64,000 nt of DNA from CAVONB01 sp963697205 (GTDB taxonomy: Bacteria > Pseudomonadota > Alphaproteobacteria > Rhizobiales > Hyphomicrobiaceae), in NCBI GenBank assembly GCA_963697205.1, contig CAVONB010000010.1, forward strand, positions 248,001 through 312,000, written 5' to 3'. The notes beneath the pieces are model-generated. The model was not told the DNA's origin and ran no database searches. It saw only the letters and a program-made list of their open reading frames with translations. Made by a program: the position numbers and the translations under genes. Below, piece after piece: positions 34,571 through 43,080 of this stretch; within the stretch, counting starts at the first letter, position 1, and every line of letters starts with the position of its first letter.

Positions 34571-36249
34571 GACAGCCCGTGTGAAAACGTAGGCGGATAG
34601 GCTGGGCGACCCGCGAAGCATGATAGAATCTCCGCGTTGCGAGCGGGGGCTCTCATGAAGCGGTTCATCGAGGGGCAGGATCGTAACCAGTCGACTCTGC
34701 TGCCGGATTGCATCGAGGACTATGTCGAAGCGGACAATCCAGTCCGCGCGGTCGATGCCTTCATCGACATGCTGGATCTCGCCACGCTCGGTTTCGCCGT
34801 CGAGCCGGAGGCAACTGGCCGACCCGGATATCATCCAGCGACGATGCTGAAGCTCTATCTCTACGGCTACCTCAACCAGGTACAGTCGTCGCGGCGGCTC
34901 GAGCGCGAGTGCGGTCGCAACCTGGAACTGATCTGGCTGACGGGCCGGCTCAAGCCCGACTTCAAAACGATTGCCGATTTTCGTCGGGACAATGGCCCCG
35001 CCATCCGCAAGGTCTGTCGGCAGTTCGTTGCGCTATGCCGCGACATCGATCTGCTGGATGCCAGCGTAGTCGCCATCGACGGCAGCAAGTTCAAGGCGGT
35101 CAACGCCAAGGCGAGGAGCTACACGCGCGAGAAACTCAAGCGCCGGCTGGGCGAGATCGACGAAGCGATCAACCGCTACATGGCGGAACTCGATCGCGCC
35201 GACGAGGTCCTGGCGAAGACCGGCATGGCTCCCGTCGAGGCGCGCCTGTCGCGCGTCGTCAAGAAGCTCGCCCACTACCGTAAGGAAGCCCGCTCGCTGC
35301 GCGCCGTCGAGCAGCGCATGGATGCGACCGGCGAGACGCAAGTATCGCTGACGGACCCGGATTGCCGGGCCATGGCGACGACGAGTAAGCAGCCGCGCGT
35401 CGTCGGCTACAACGTGCAGAGCGTCGTCGAGACCAAGCATCACCTTATCGTGGCGCACGAGGTGACGAACCTTGTCTACGATCGCGATGCGCTGTCGATG
35501 ATGGCGCGTGCGGCGAAGGACGTGATGGCGAGCGAGTCGATCGAAGCTGTCGCCGACAAGGGCTACTATAGCGGCGAAGAGATTGTCGCCGCCGAGAAGG
35601 CCGGCATCGCCGTCACCGTCTCGAAGCCGAACACATCGAACGCTGGAGCCGCCGGCCGCTTCGACAAAGCCGACTTCGTGTACGTGGCTGCGGACGACAT
35701 CTACATCTGTCCGGCCGGTGAACGGCTGACTTATCGCATGACAAGCGAGCACGATGGCAAGATGGTTCGCATGTACTGGACATCAACCTGCGCGGATTGT
35801 CCGGTGAGACATCGGTGTACGACTGGGAAAGAGTGACGCGTCCGTCGGTGGGAGCACGAGGCCATCCTCGAACGCGTTCAAAAGCGGCTGGATGACGATC
35901 CCTCGAAGATTCCGCTGCGAAGCAAGACGGTGGAGCACCCGTTCGGCACGATCAAAGCCTGGATGGGCGCGACGCACTTCAGGATGAAAACGCTGAAGCA
36001 CGTTGCAACCGAAATGGCGCTGCACGTGCTCGCCTACAACGTGACACGCGTGATGGCTATCATGGGCGTGCCGAAGCTGATCGAAGCGATAAGGGCATGA
36101 TGGTGGTCATCTTGCGCGTTCAGAGTGCCCTCAGGGCAGCACCGGAAGCCCTCAGATCGCACTCAGAGCCCTCGCGAGGTCAAAGCCGACCGTCCGGGCG
36201 GACTGACGCGCGAACCCGCACTCCACGCTCGGTTTTCACACAGCCTCCG
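34571..36249 (+). mobile_element. IS1182-family insertion sequence, inactivated
   Basis: About 1.68 kb bounded by imperfect inverted repeats that share GTGTGAAAAC: left copy at 34579-34588, right copy (as complement) at 36232-36241. Flanking bases agree only partly, G(C/G)C(C/T) before the core, so the exact tips are uncertain by a few bases. A clean target duplication was not found. It encloses one transposase gene broken by a nonsense codon. It sits between dispersed palindromic repeats and a lower-GC accessory stretch. Confidence 0.8.
34637..36100 (+). pseudogene. IS1182-family transposase with premature stop
   Basis: DDE transposase of about 487 codons, interrupted by an in-frame TGA at 35834-35836. 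The N-terminal DUF772-like part reads LYLYGYLNQVQSSRRLEREC. The first Asp is in VAIDGSKFKAVNAK and another acidic site is in VADKGYYSGEEI. After the stop the same frame continues with RWEHEAILERV and VEHPFGTIKAWMGATHF, which holds the catalytic Glu, to a natural TGA at 36098. The stop replaces what is normally an Arg codon after GKE, so CGA-to-TGA is the simplest cause. The truncated 399-residue product lacks the last catalytic residue. Confidence 0.9.
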
Positions 36250-37112
36250 GAGGAAGCGGACCTGTGCAAGTGCAGCGTTCGCGTTTGCCTCGACATTCGT
36301 TTTTGACCCGCTGCTGACCTGAGCAGTTGCAGCATTTGCGGCAGGACTACAGACGCACGGCAGAATATTGCAGACATTGCGGCCCCCTGCATGACGCCGC
36401 AGCTGGAGGGGCTCGTGCTTGACCGCAGTGCCCCGGAAAACCGACATTGAGCTGGGTTTAGTTAGCGCGGCGATCCAGATGCCGCGAGAGTGTCGGCTGG
36501 GTACACCGGCCACGGTCATCTGTCGGCCGACCCAAGCCGAGCGCGATTCCGGCAGGCGGCACGGGCTCACCACCGACGAACGCGAACACATCCGTGGGGC
36601 TTGGAAGGCATGCCGCGTCACGCTCCCTCGCATACCATCAAATGGCCGGTCGGCTGAAATGGGTTCCTTCAGAAAAGTCGCAAGAGTGGCGATCGGGCGA
36701 GAGGTTCTTGACCGTACGTTGGCAGGTCGATGCTCCCGTTTTGGCCATCACGACCGATGCCAGCCACATCAACGACATCAACTTGGCGAGGGCAATGCTC
36801 AACACTTCCGCGAGATGGCTAACCCAGAGCAGTCCTCGCGCCAGCAAGCGGGCCTACGGTCTGCAAGTCGGAAGACGATTGGCTTCAGAACGGATCGGAT
36901 GTGAGAACGCAAACGATCCTGCCACTCGTCGCCCTCCGCGTATTGCCCCGTTCATGGAGGGTATAGCTGAGCCAGAACATCGGCAGCGGATGCTTGTCGG
37001 CTGATTCTTGGTCAGCAGCTGTGGCGCGTCGAATGACGCACCTCTCACTTTTCCACTTTTCAAGCCTATGCGGCTGTCACCCGCCGCACGGGAGGGGTTA
37101 GGAGGCTACTTC
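36250..37112. other. Gene-poor segment right of the insertion sequence
   Basis: Lower-GC sequence with several short open readings on both strands (36419-36904 and 36594-37004 plus; 36163-36633 minus). None has a convincing start, ribosome-binding site or recognisable protein character. It is probably degenerate or imported DNA. AGGAGG at about 37099-37104 belongs to the next small gene. Confidence 0.5.
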
Positions 37113-37250
37113 ATGAAATTGTTCATCATAATGCTCTCGCTCGCTGCCAATGCAGTGATGGCTTCGTCAGCCTTTGCCTTGGACTGCGAGCGCCTGAATG
37201 ATGCGGGAGGAGTGCAAGCGTGCTTCGACTCGATGAGTGCGGGAAACTAG
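37113..37250 (+). CDS. Very small exported peptide, possibly truncated
   Basis: A 45-residue product: a textbook signal peptide (MKLFIIMLSLAANAVMASSA) followed by only about 22 mature residues, ending DAGGVQACFDSMSAGN. TAGGAGGCTAC gives a strong ribosome-binding site at ideal spacing. The mature part has two cysteines (in LDCERLND and QACFDSM), so a disulfide is possible. It may be a genuine secreted peptide or the stub of a longer periplasmic protein. Function unknown. Confidence 0.5.
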   Translation: MKLFIIMLSLAANAVMASSAFALDCERLNDAGGVQACFDSMSAGN

Positions 37251-37459
37251 CATCGAGGCAGTCGGCTCGCATTGCCTCCGCTTGAATCTGCTCACTGCAG
37301 GTCACGCTGAGAGCTGATTTTTGCCACGCCCCAATCGGCATGCGCTGACGTCTCAATCGCCGGCGCATGCCGACAGTTTTTCCGCGAGATATGCTCGCAT
37401 ATCTCCCTATTCGTTAAATCGAAATCAACCTCCTCCTGCTCGCGAAAGTGAGTTACCAA

Positions 37460-37711
37460 ATGTCTGAAATTATGAACCTCAATTCGGAAAACGCTCGACT
37501 AGTCCCTCACACCGTCTTCCCTTATCCAATTGACATCGTACGCGAGATCGGATTGACGCGGGGGCAGAAGATTGCGGCGCTGGGGCGGTGGAGACATCAC
37601 CTTGAGAACCCCAGTGAAGGCGACCCCACGCGGACGCAGCCCACTCCACCGCTCCCGGACACCGCAGTGACATTGGAGGGAATTAGATTGGCACTGAAGC
37701 TGCTGAACTGA
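37460..37711 (+). CDS. Small hypothetical protein
   Basis: Unrecognised protein of about 83 residues. The core YPIDIVREIGLTRGQKIAAL followed by GRWRHHLENPSEGD resembles short alphaproteobacterial proteins with a helical 'L-t-x-x-x-K-x-x-x-L-x-x-W' core and unknown role. The start at ATG 37460 is uncertain; a GTG lies 12 bases upstream. It is convergent with the minus-strand gene at 37817-38302; related pairs may occur together in other genomes, which is a recollection rather than a check. Confidence 0.6.
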   Translation: MSEIMNLNSENARLVPHTVFPYPIDIVREIGLTRGQKIAALGRWRHHLENPSEGDPTRTQPTPPLPDTAVTLEGIRLALKLLN

Positions 37712-37816
37712 GGGGCTTTGCTCATTGCGGCACTGGCGCATGGAAAGCAGCGGCGCAACGACAGCAATTACAGAGAAAGACAGGGAGCACAGACTAGGTA
37801 AAAACGACAATAGTAT

Positions 37817-38302
37817 TCATTTCTCTGACTGTGGAACACGCGACGACGATGTCGTCGCCGACGTACTTGGTTGATCCGTCAGCGAGAATGAGCCGCGATC
37901 CACGGCGACAGCGATGGCGTAGACGCCTAACGCGATGCAGATCAGAATTGTGAGCTGAGAAGCGAAAGTCAATTGAGGGATGCCCCGCCTGGATTGGATC
38001 GAGTGTACGTCGGACGAACTTCGCATTGGCAGCAGATCCAACAGACGATCGGCGATTGGACCGGAGCCCGACGGCGCCCACGGCCTAGTCGGCAAACGTT
38101 CCAGCAACCCTGCTAACCGCCTCTGCGCGACATCCCTTGGCAACTGCGCCAATTCAGCCGCCTCCATCCATGGATCGATGCCCAATCGAGTAAGCGCCGA
38201 AAGCACACTCAGGGGGTTACCGTGACATCCAGCGTCAACAGGGGCGAAAAGAAAGTCGTTGAACACGGGTTTGTAAAACGAAACGGATACCGATGGTGTC
38301 AT
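37817..38302 (-). CDS. Small membrane-anchored hypothetical protein
   Basis: Protein of 161 residues. The soluble N-terminal two thirds reads VFNDFLFAPVDAGCHGNPLS and VLSALTRLGIDPWMEAAELA, then RDVAQRRLAGLLERLPTRPW. One TM helix (SQLTILICIALGVYAIAVAV) lies near the C-terminus. This N-DFLFA ... LSVLSALxRLxxDPW pattern occurs in a family of small rhizobial proteins of unknown function. AGGAGCTCGTC precedes the ATG. Its start overlaps the end of the upstream gene by four bases (ATGA), so the two are coupled. Confidence 0.72.
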   Translation of the reverse strand: MTPSVSVSFYKPVFNDFLFAPVDAGCHGNPLSVLSALTRLGIDPWMEAAELAQLPRDVAQRRLAGLLERLPTRPWAPSGSGPIADRLLDLLPMRSSSDVHSIQSRRGIPQLTFASQLTILICIALGVYAIAVAVDRGSFSLTDQPSTSATTSSSRVPQSEK

Positions 38303-38526
38303 GACGAGCTCCTATCGCGTCCTGCCTTCTCGGCCACTGCTGCATCGGCGGCGGACTCAAAGCCGATCTCGATCGCGTGATGATCCCAATCGATCCACGG
38401 TCCCGGGTGCCAATCGTAGATTCGGCCGTTGCGGACCAGCTCATTTAGCTTCTTGGCAAGACGATCCATCCCGTAGATGCCATCCACGATGGGGAACGTC
38501 ACCATTGTCAGAGCAATCATAGACAT
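38299..38526 (-). CDS. Small hypothetical protein, first gene of a two-gene unit
   Basis: Unrecognised 75-residue protein. A short hydrophobic N-terminus (MSMIALTMVTFPIVDG) precedes a polar region, YGMDRLAKKLNELVRNGRIY, DWHPGPWIDWDHHAIEIGF. GGAG lies eight bases before the ATG at 38524-38526; a longer reading to 38559 is possible. The stop overlaps the next gene's ATG. The Trp/His-rich segment WHPGPWIDWDHH could bind metal, but nothing further supports that. Confidence 0.55.
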   Translation of the reverse strand: MSMIALTMVTFPIVDGIYGMDRLAKKLNELVRNGRIYDWHPGPWIDWDHHAIEIGFESAADAAVAEKAGRDRSSS

Positions 38527-38680
38527 TGCGTGGACTCCGCTCACCACAACCTTGCTCAAGAGAATCAGAAGGCCAACTCATCTGCGAAACGTGACGGGGA
38601 AACAATTGCAGCAAGCAAGGTCCTCCAAGGACATGAGGGGAGTGGCCTTGGCGGCTAAAGAGCGGCTGTGACGCGGGCTT

Positions 38681-38692
38681 GGGGGGGGGGGG
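38681..38692 (+). repeat. Run of twelve G residues
   Basis: A G12 homopolymer in the gap between the small-gene pair and the Crp/Fnr gene. It is not inside any supported reading frame. It could vary by slippage or reflect an assembly uncertainty. Confidence 0.9.
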
Positions 38693-38801
38693 CGTCAGTA
38701 TTCAGCCGCGTTCTCTCTTGCTCGCTGCCAAGCGACCATAGTCTGATTGGATGCACAGCCCGCTAGTCTGGGTTAGCGTGCCGGACGAATCCTGGTTGCC
38801 T

Positions 38802-39578
38802 TTACTTTTGATCGTTGTCAGCAAGGACCTGGCTCTCGAAACCGGCCAATCGTTCGAGCGCCGACTTGTCGTGAATAAGGACCTTGCCCTGCCTCAGCGT
38901 CATCAACTCCATTTCGCGCAACTGGCGCAGCACACGATTCACATGAATCGCACTCAATCCAAGCGCATCTGCCAGCACATACTGATTGAGCGGGCAGGTA
39001 AACTCTCTGTCGGTCGCCAGGCCGACGAGACGCAATCGCTCGCCGAGCTCCAGAAAGAAGTACGCAGTCCGCTCCAAAGCGCTGCGGCGACCGATGCTGA
39101 CGAGGTGTTCCACAATCATCGCCTCGTCGCGCGACGCCGCCCACAGAATAGCCGCAGCCAGGCGTGGAAGGTCATTGAAGAGCTTCATCACCTGCGCCGC
39201 ATCCACGCTGCTGACCGCTGCATCCGTCAACGCTGAAAACGAATGATCCGACGTGCGCAGGAGCACGCTGCGGAGGCCTATGCAGTCCCCGGGAATGGGA
39301 AATCCGATGATCTGCCGTCCACCGTCGGGCAGCAACTTGAAACTGCATGCCCAACCGGCTTGAAGGATGTAGACCTTGTGGCCCGTTTGCCCCTCGTACA
39401 CGAGCTCCTGTCCGCGTTTCACGCGAACAGGCGCCGACTGCAGATCTGAGAGGCACGACATCTCTGCAGGGGATAGCAGGACGAAAGAATTCAACTTCGT
39501 CTCAAGACAACTCACCTTCTGCGCCTTAGCCCCCGTCTGCCGGGGCGGTCGTCCGTCTCCCCTCGCAGTGTCACTCAT
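38802..39578 (-). CDS. Crp/Fnr-family transcriptional regulator
   Basis: Regulator of 258 residues: an N-terminal cyclic-nucleotide-binding-like beta barrel (RVKRGQELVYEGQTGHKVYI and IGFPIPGDCIGLRSVLLR) and a C-terminal HTH (LADALGLSAIHVNRVLRQLR). The FNR iron-sulfur Cys quartet is absent; an isolated CLSDLQ Cys and CIGL Cys are present. It resembles the rhizobial FixK-like/'Crp-Fnr without Cys' group involved in stress or nodulation-type control; the signal is unknown. GGTGAGG precedes the ATG at 39576-39578, favouring it over a start at 39614. Confidence 0.9.
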   Translation of the reverse strand: MSDTARGDGRPPRQTGAKAQKVSCLETKLNSFVLLSPAEMSCLSDLQSAPVRVKRGQELVYEGQTGHKVYILQAGWACSFKLLPDGGRQIIGFPIPGDCIGLRSVLLRTSDHSFSALTDAAVSSVDAAQVMKLFNDLPRLAAAILWAASRDEAMIVEHLVSIGRRSALERTAYFFLELGERLRLVGLATDREFTCPLNQYVLADALGLSAIHVNRVLRQLREMELMTLRQGKVLIHDKSALERLAGFESQVLADNDQK

Positions 39579-39628
39579 ATGAGCCTCACCTTTGACGCTG
39601 GCAGCGGGTCGCACCGGTCAATACTGGC

Positions 39629-39734
39629 AAAATGGGGACGGTTCCATTTTGGTCACGCGGTGAGGTCGGAGCCCTGCGATCCCGACAAAATGGAACCGTC
39701 CCCATTTTCCCTACGCCAACCCGGAACCGTCCCC
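39629..39734. repeat. 22-bp perfect inverted repeat with a third partial copy (REP/MITE-like)
   Basis: Bases 39629-39650 and 39687-39708 are exact reverse complements. Each arm is AAAATGG ... CCATTTT around GGGACGGTT or its complement. A third, partial copy GGAACCGTCCCC lies at 39723-39734. This GGGACGGTTCC word is a known dispersed repeat in many bacterial genomes. It lies between crp and the acetamidase operon and probably marks the island's right boundary. Confidence 0.85.
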
Positions 39735-39741
39735 AACCTCA

Positions 39742-40692
39742 TCACCTCTTGATCAAGCTCTTCGGCAACATCGCGTGCACGCCTTTGACGTTGTTCACCG
39801 TCTGCGTCACGTGCAGGTCGCAGGCGAACGAGCACAGCTGATAGGCCTCGTCCTTGGAGATGTTCGTCATCGCGCAGATCCATGCGATCATCTCTTTCAG
39901 CGCCTGCCGCGCGGCATCGTCGAGATCGGTATCGAGACCGAACGCGATGTAGTGTGTCGGCGTCTCCGCGCGCGGCATCTTCCAGCCGAGATCCTTGCGC
40001 ACATGGAACTCGAAGGTGCCGGTGAGACACGTCTCGATCGCCGTGCCGTCGACCTCGCCATCGCCCTGCGCGGCATGCCCGTCACCCGTGGAGAACAGGC
40101 CGCCGTCGTTCCAGCACGGCAGGTAGATGGTCGAGCCCGCTGTCAGCTCCTTGCAGTCGAGGTTGCCGCCGAACTCGCGCGGCTCTTTCGAGTTCTGCCG
40201 CCCGAACTGAGGCGCGGGCTGCACCGCGAGCTGCCCGAAGAACGGCCGCATCGGGATCTCGATGCCGCAATCCATGCGCGCCACGCCCTTGTCGCGATCG
40301 AGCGGCACGTGGATCAGCCGCTGATAGGGATAGTCCTCCGGGATCGTCGCCATGTAGCCGCGGAAGATGTTGAAGCCCCAGTCGACGCGCAGCTGGATGT
40401 CCTTGATGCGCACCTCCAGCACGTCGCCGACCTTCGCGCCGTTGACGTAGGTCGGCCCCGTGAAGATATGTGCGCCGGTGCCGCGCGGAACCTTCGAATA
40501 GATCTCCGCCATCTCCGGCAGCATCTGGTAGCCGGAGTCGGGCTTGGGTGACCACTCCGCGCTGCCCGTGATGCAGTCGATCACGACCGTGTCGCCGCTG
40601 TCGACCGTCAGCACCGGCTTCAGCGCCGGATCGAGATAGCCCCAGTGTACCGTTTCCGGTGAGCACTTCAGGTGATGCTGTTTGCCCGCCAT
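39742..40692 (-). CDS. Acetamidase/formamidase family protein
   Basis: Amide hydrolase of 316 residues, FmdA/AmdA family, releasing ammonia from formamide or acetamide. Family-typical stretches are SPETVHWGYLDPALKPVLTV, SGDTVVIDCITGSAEW, GPTYVNGAKVGDVLEVRI and the metal/active-site region GNLDCKELTAGSTIYLP, then FSTGDGHAAQGDGEVDGTAI. The ATG at 40690-40692 overlaps the stop of the deacetylase gene (TGATG), so the two are translationally coupled. The pairing suggests breakdown of an amide or ureide compound. Confidence 0.92.
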   Translation of the reverse strand: MAGKQHHLKCSPETVHWGYLDPALKPVLTVDSGDTVVIDCITGSAEWSPKPDSGYQMLPEMAEIYSKVPRGTGAHIFTGPTYVNGAKVGDVLEVRIKDIQLRVDWGFNIFRGYMATIPEDYPYQRLIHVPLDRDKGVARMDCGIEIPMRPFFGQLAVQPAPQFGRQNSKEPREFGGNLDCKELTAGSTIYLPCWNDGGLFSTGDGHAAQGDGEVDGTAIETCLTGTFEFHVRKDLGWKMPRAETPTHYIAFGLDTDLDDAARQALKEMIAWICAMTNISKDEAYQLCSFACDLHVTQTVNNVKGVHAMLPKSLIKR

Positions 40693-41654
40693 CACTTCTT
40701 CCCCTTCGTCTTGGTGCCGCCATTCTTGGCTTCCCACTCGGCAGCCTCGGTGCTGCCGGGAATGATGCCGGGCTTCATCTTGGAGCAGTAGTCGGTGATC
40801 TCGCCCGCGCGCGTGAACCAGATATCCTTGGCGTGCTTGTGCGTGACGCAGTGCTTGATCGCCTGGCGTAGCGGCCGCAACCGGAACGGCTGGCCGACGA
40901 TAAAGCCGTGCAGCGACAGCGCGAACACCAGCGGCTGTTTTTCGGATTGTTCCAATAGTTCCTCGAACTGGTCGACGACCATGTCGGCGAAGTCGCGACC
41001 CGTGTGATCGCGCGAGACGAGCGTGCCCGCGTCGTTCAGTTCCATCGGATAGGGCACCGACAGGATCGGGCCGGAACGCGTCCGCATCCACAGCGGCTGG
41101 TCATCGACCGGCCAGTCCAACAGATGCGTGTAGCCGGCCTCCTTCAGCAGATCCGCAGTGACCTTCGATTCGATCGCACCCGGCCCCATCCAGCCCGTCG
41201 GCCGCACGCCGACATGCTTGGCAATCACGTCGGTGCACTCCTGGATCGCGCGCCGCTCGTCCTCCTCCCACGGGAAGGACTGCGCCGTCTCCGCGTTCGT
41301 GCGCCCGTGCCCGAGCACGTCGTCCCCGCGCTCCTTGATCTTCTTCACGATCTCCGGGTACTCGGTGCAGCACGTCGAGTTGAGCAGGATCGAGGCCGGC
41401 AGCTTCAGCTCGTCGAGGATCTCGAACAGGCGCCAGTTGCCGATGCGGTTGCCGTAGTCACGCCACGCCCAGTTGCGCGTCGACTGCTGTCCGGTCCGGT
41501 TGTGCGGATCCATGCCGCGCCCGGTCAGAAACGCGAAGTGCTCGATGTTGAGCGCGATGTAGAACGCAAGCCGCTTCCCCCCGGGCCACGAATAATGCGC
41601 CCGCTCGGTGATCGGCGAGTAGTCATAGCGGGTATGGGCAGGCAGCTTGAGCAT
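40692..41654 (-). CDS. Polysaccharide deacetylase family protein (PuuE/allantoinase-like)
   Basis: NodB-homology hydrolase of 320 residues. Unlike chitin deacetylases it lacks an export signal. Its sequence (ILLNSTCCTEYPEIVKKIKE, GDDVLGHGRTNAETAQSF, WMGPGAIESKVTADLLKEAG, LVFALSLHGFIVGQPFRL) fits the cytoplasmic cyclic-imidase/allantoinase-like branch. Ring opening or deacylation followed by amide cleavage by the coupled acetamidase is a plausible route (inference). GGAGG lies at good spacing before the ATG at 41652-41654, deciding against the upstream ATG at 41744. Confidence 0.88.
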   Translation of the reverse strand: MLKLPAHTRYDYSPITERAHYSWPGGKRLAFYIALNIEHFAFLTGRGMDPHNRTGQQSTRNWAWRDYGNRIGNWRLFEILDELKLPASILLNSTCCTEYPEIVKKIKERGDDVLGHGRTNAETAQSFPWEEDERRAIQECTDVIAKHVGVRPTGWMGPGAIESKVTADLLKEAGYTHLLDWPVDDQPLWMRTRSGPILSVPYPMELNDAGTLVSRDHTGRDFADMVVDQFEELLEQSEKQPLVFALSLHGFIVGQPFRLRPLRQAIKHCVTHKHAKDIWFTRAGEITDYCSKMKPGIIPGSTEAAEWEAKNGGTKTKGKK

Positions 41655-42012
41655 CGGGCAATCCTCCGCGCGGTCGATCGGTGGTTCTGGCGTCGACCGG
41701 TTCATTCTGAGCGCACGCGCGCCGTTGACGGCCACCGTCCGCACGCATGGTCGCGCAAGCCGCCTGGCACAGGAGGCGGACCGGCGACGAGGTCGTCGGA
41801 GGGGGCTTGGCCGAGCATAGGTTAAGGTCTAGGCGAGCGGCAACGTCAGGATAGTGTTGCATTGCAGTATTCAGCGTCCACGCCCTGGTTACCGGGCGCG
41901 CACGCCAACCTTGTACTAAGGGAATTCACCTGCTGGACTTGCGTGCCGTGAGCGCGCGCGATAACACTTCAGAGTTGGTAACAGGTTCCTCGGCTCCGGA
42001 GGCAATTCCTGG
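41655..42012. other. Divergent promoter region
   Basis: 358 bp between the deacetylase operon (minus) and the exported esterase (plus). No gene is supported. CGCCCTGGTTACCGGGCG at about 41881-41898 is a short hairpin. Nothing else stands out. Confidence 0.4.
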
Positions 42013-42948
42013 ATGCGTCGATCGAGTGTCACGGCGCGGCTTGCGCTTGCGACGATGGCTGTCCTCGCGGCGGCCGGCGCTCCCGCTTTGGCCGGTGAGC
42101 TGCGCCACGAGACGGTGGCCTCGCCGGTTCTCGGCCGCGAGATGCCCTATGTCGTCTATCTGCCCGACGGCTACGCCGACAGCGATACGGTCTTCCCAGT
42201 TCTCTACCTGTTGCATGGTGCGGGCGGTGACGAGAACGCCTGGTCGAAAATGGCCGACGTGCGCGGCAAGGCCGACAACCTGATCAAGAGTGGGGAGATC
42301 CCGCCGGCCGTCATCGTCATGCCCGGTTGCCGGGGCTGCTGGTGGGTCGACGGCGCCGTCGACAAGGCCGAGACCGCTTTCATCGACGACCTCATGCCCG
42401 CCATCGCCAAGCGTTATCGCACGATCGAGACGCGCGAAGGCCGCCTCGTGGCGGGCCTTTCGGCCGGCGGCTACGGCGCCGTGCGATTCGCTATGCGCTA
42501 CCCGGATCGCTTCGCCGCCGTCGCCGCGCTGAGCCCGGCCGTCTATTCCGACACCCCGCCCGCGCACTCCTCCGCGCGCAAGCAGCCGCCATTTCTCAAG
42601 GCCGGCGCGTTCGACCAGGCATCCTGGGACCGGCAGAACTACCCCCGGCTGATGGCGGGCTATTTCGACCAGCCGCGCCGGGTGCCGATGTACCTCGTCT
42701 CCGGTGATAGCGACAACTACGGCATCGCCTTCGAGACGGCGCTGCTGTTCAAGCGGCTGTTCGACCGCCAGCACCCTGCCGAGTTGCGCGTCGTCGACGG
42801 CGACCACACCTGGAAGGTCTGGGCCGCCGCCATCGACGGGGCGATGCGCTACCTGTTCCGCCACGCGGCCAAGCCCCAATCGCCCGATTCCATCGCCGCC
42901 GCCCCGGCCGCTCAATCCATCGGCACCATCGTCCTGAGCAAGCGCTGA
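42013..42948 (+). CDS. Exported esterase, D-type (S-formylglutathione-hydrolase-like fold)
   Basis: Secreted alpha/beta hydrolase of 311 residues. The signal peptide reads RLALATMAVLAAAGAPALAG. The strand before the oxyanion hole is FPVLYLLHGAGGDENAW, the nucleophile elbow is VAGLSAGGYGAVRFAMRYPD, the likely Asp is in YLVSGDSDNYGI and the His in VVDGDHTWKVW. This is the esterase/Ag85-like family acting on acyl esters; homologues include ferulic-acid and enterobactin-type esterases. CGGAGG lies upstream of the ATG. The substrate is unknown. Confidence 0.9.
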   Translation: MRRSSVTARLALATMAVLAAAGAPALAGELRHETVASPVLGREMPYVVYLPDGYADSDTVFPVLYLLHGAGGDENAWSKMADVRGKADNLIKSGEIPPAVIVMPGCRGCWWVDGAVDKAETAFIDDLMPAIAKRYRTIETREGRLVAGLSAGGYGAVRFAMRYPDRFAAVAALSPAVYSDTPPAHSSARKQPPFLKAGAFDQASWDRQNYPRLMAGYFDQPRRVPMYLVSGDSDNYGIAFETALLFKRLFDRQHPAELRVVDGDHTWKVWAAAIDGAMRYLFRHAAKPQSPDSIAAAPAAQSIGTIVLSKR

Positions 42949-43080
42949 GGCCGCGCCCGGGATCTTGGTCTCCGCGCCTTCCCCATCATCCACGAGCGCC
43001 TCGCGCACACGCCCGGCGATCACGGAAGATTCACGCGCTTGTGCGCGGCAGCCGTCGCGCCGCCGTGCTAGGCCGACGTC

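Noticed and set aside
34571..36249. Target-site duplication flanking the insertion sequence
   Set aside because: No matching short direct repeat was found with confidence, because the exact element tips are uncertain by a few bases.
36419..37004. Overlapping open readings of 136-161 codons right of the insertion sequence
   Set aside because: They begin at TTG or GTG without ribosome-binding sites, overlap each other in different frames and have no recognisable features.
40693..41091. N-terminal extension of the acetamidase to 41091
   Set aside because: The extension is the deacetylase gene read in another frame. The overlap TGATG at 40690-40694 marks the true start.
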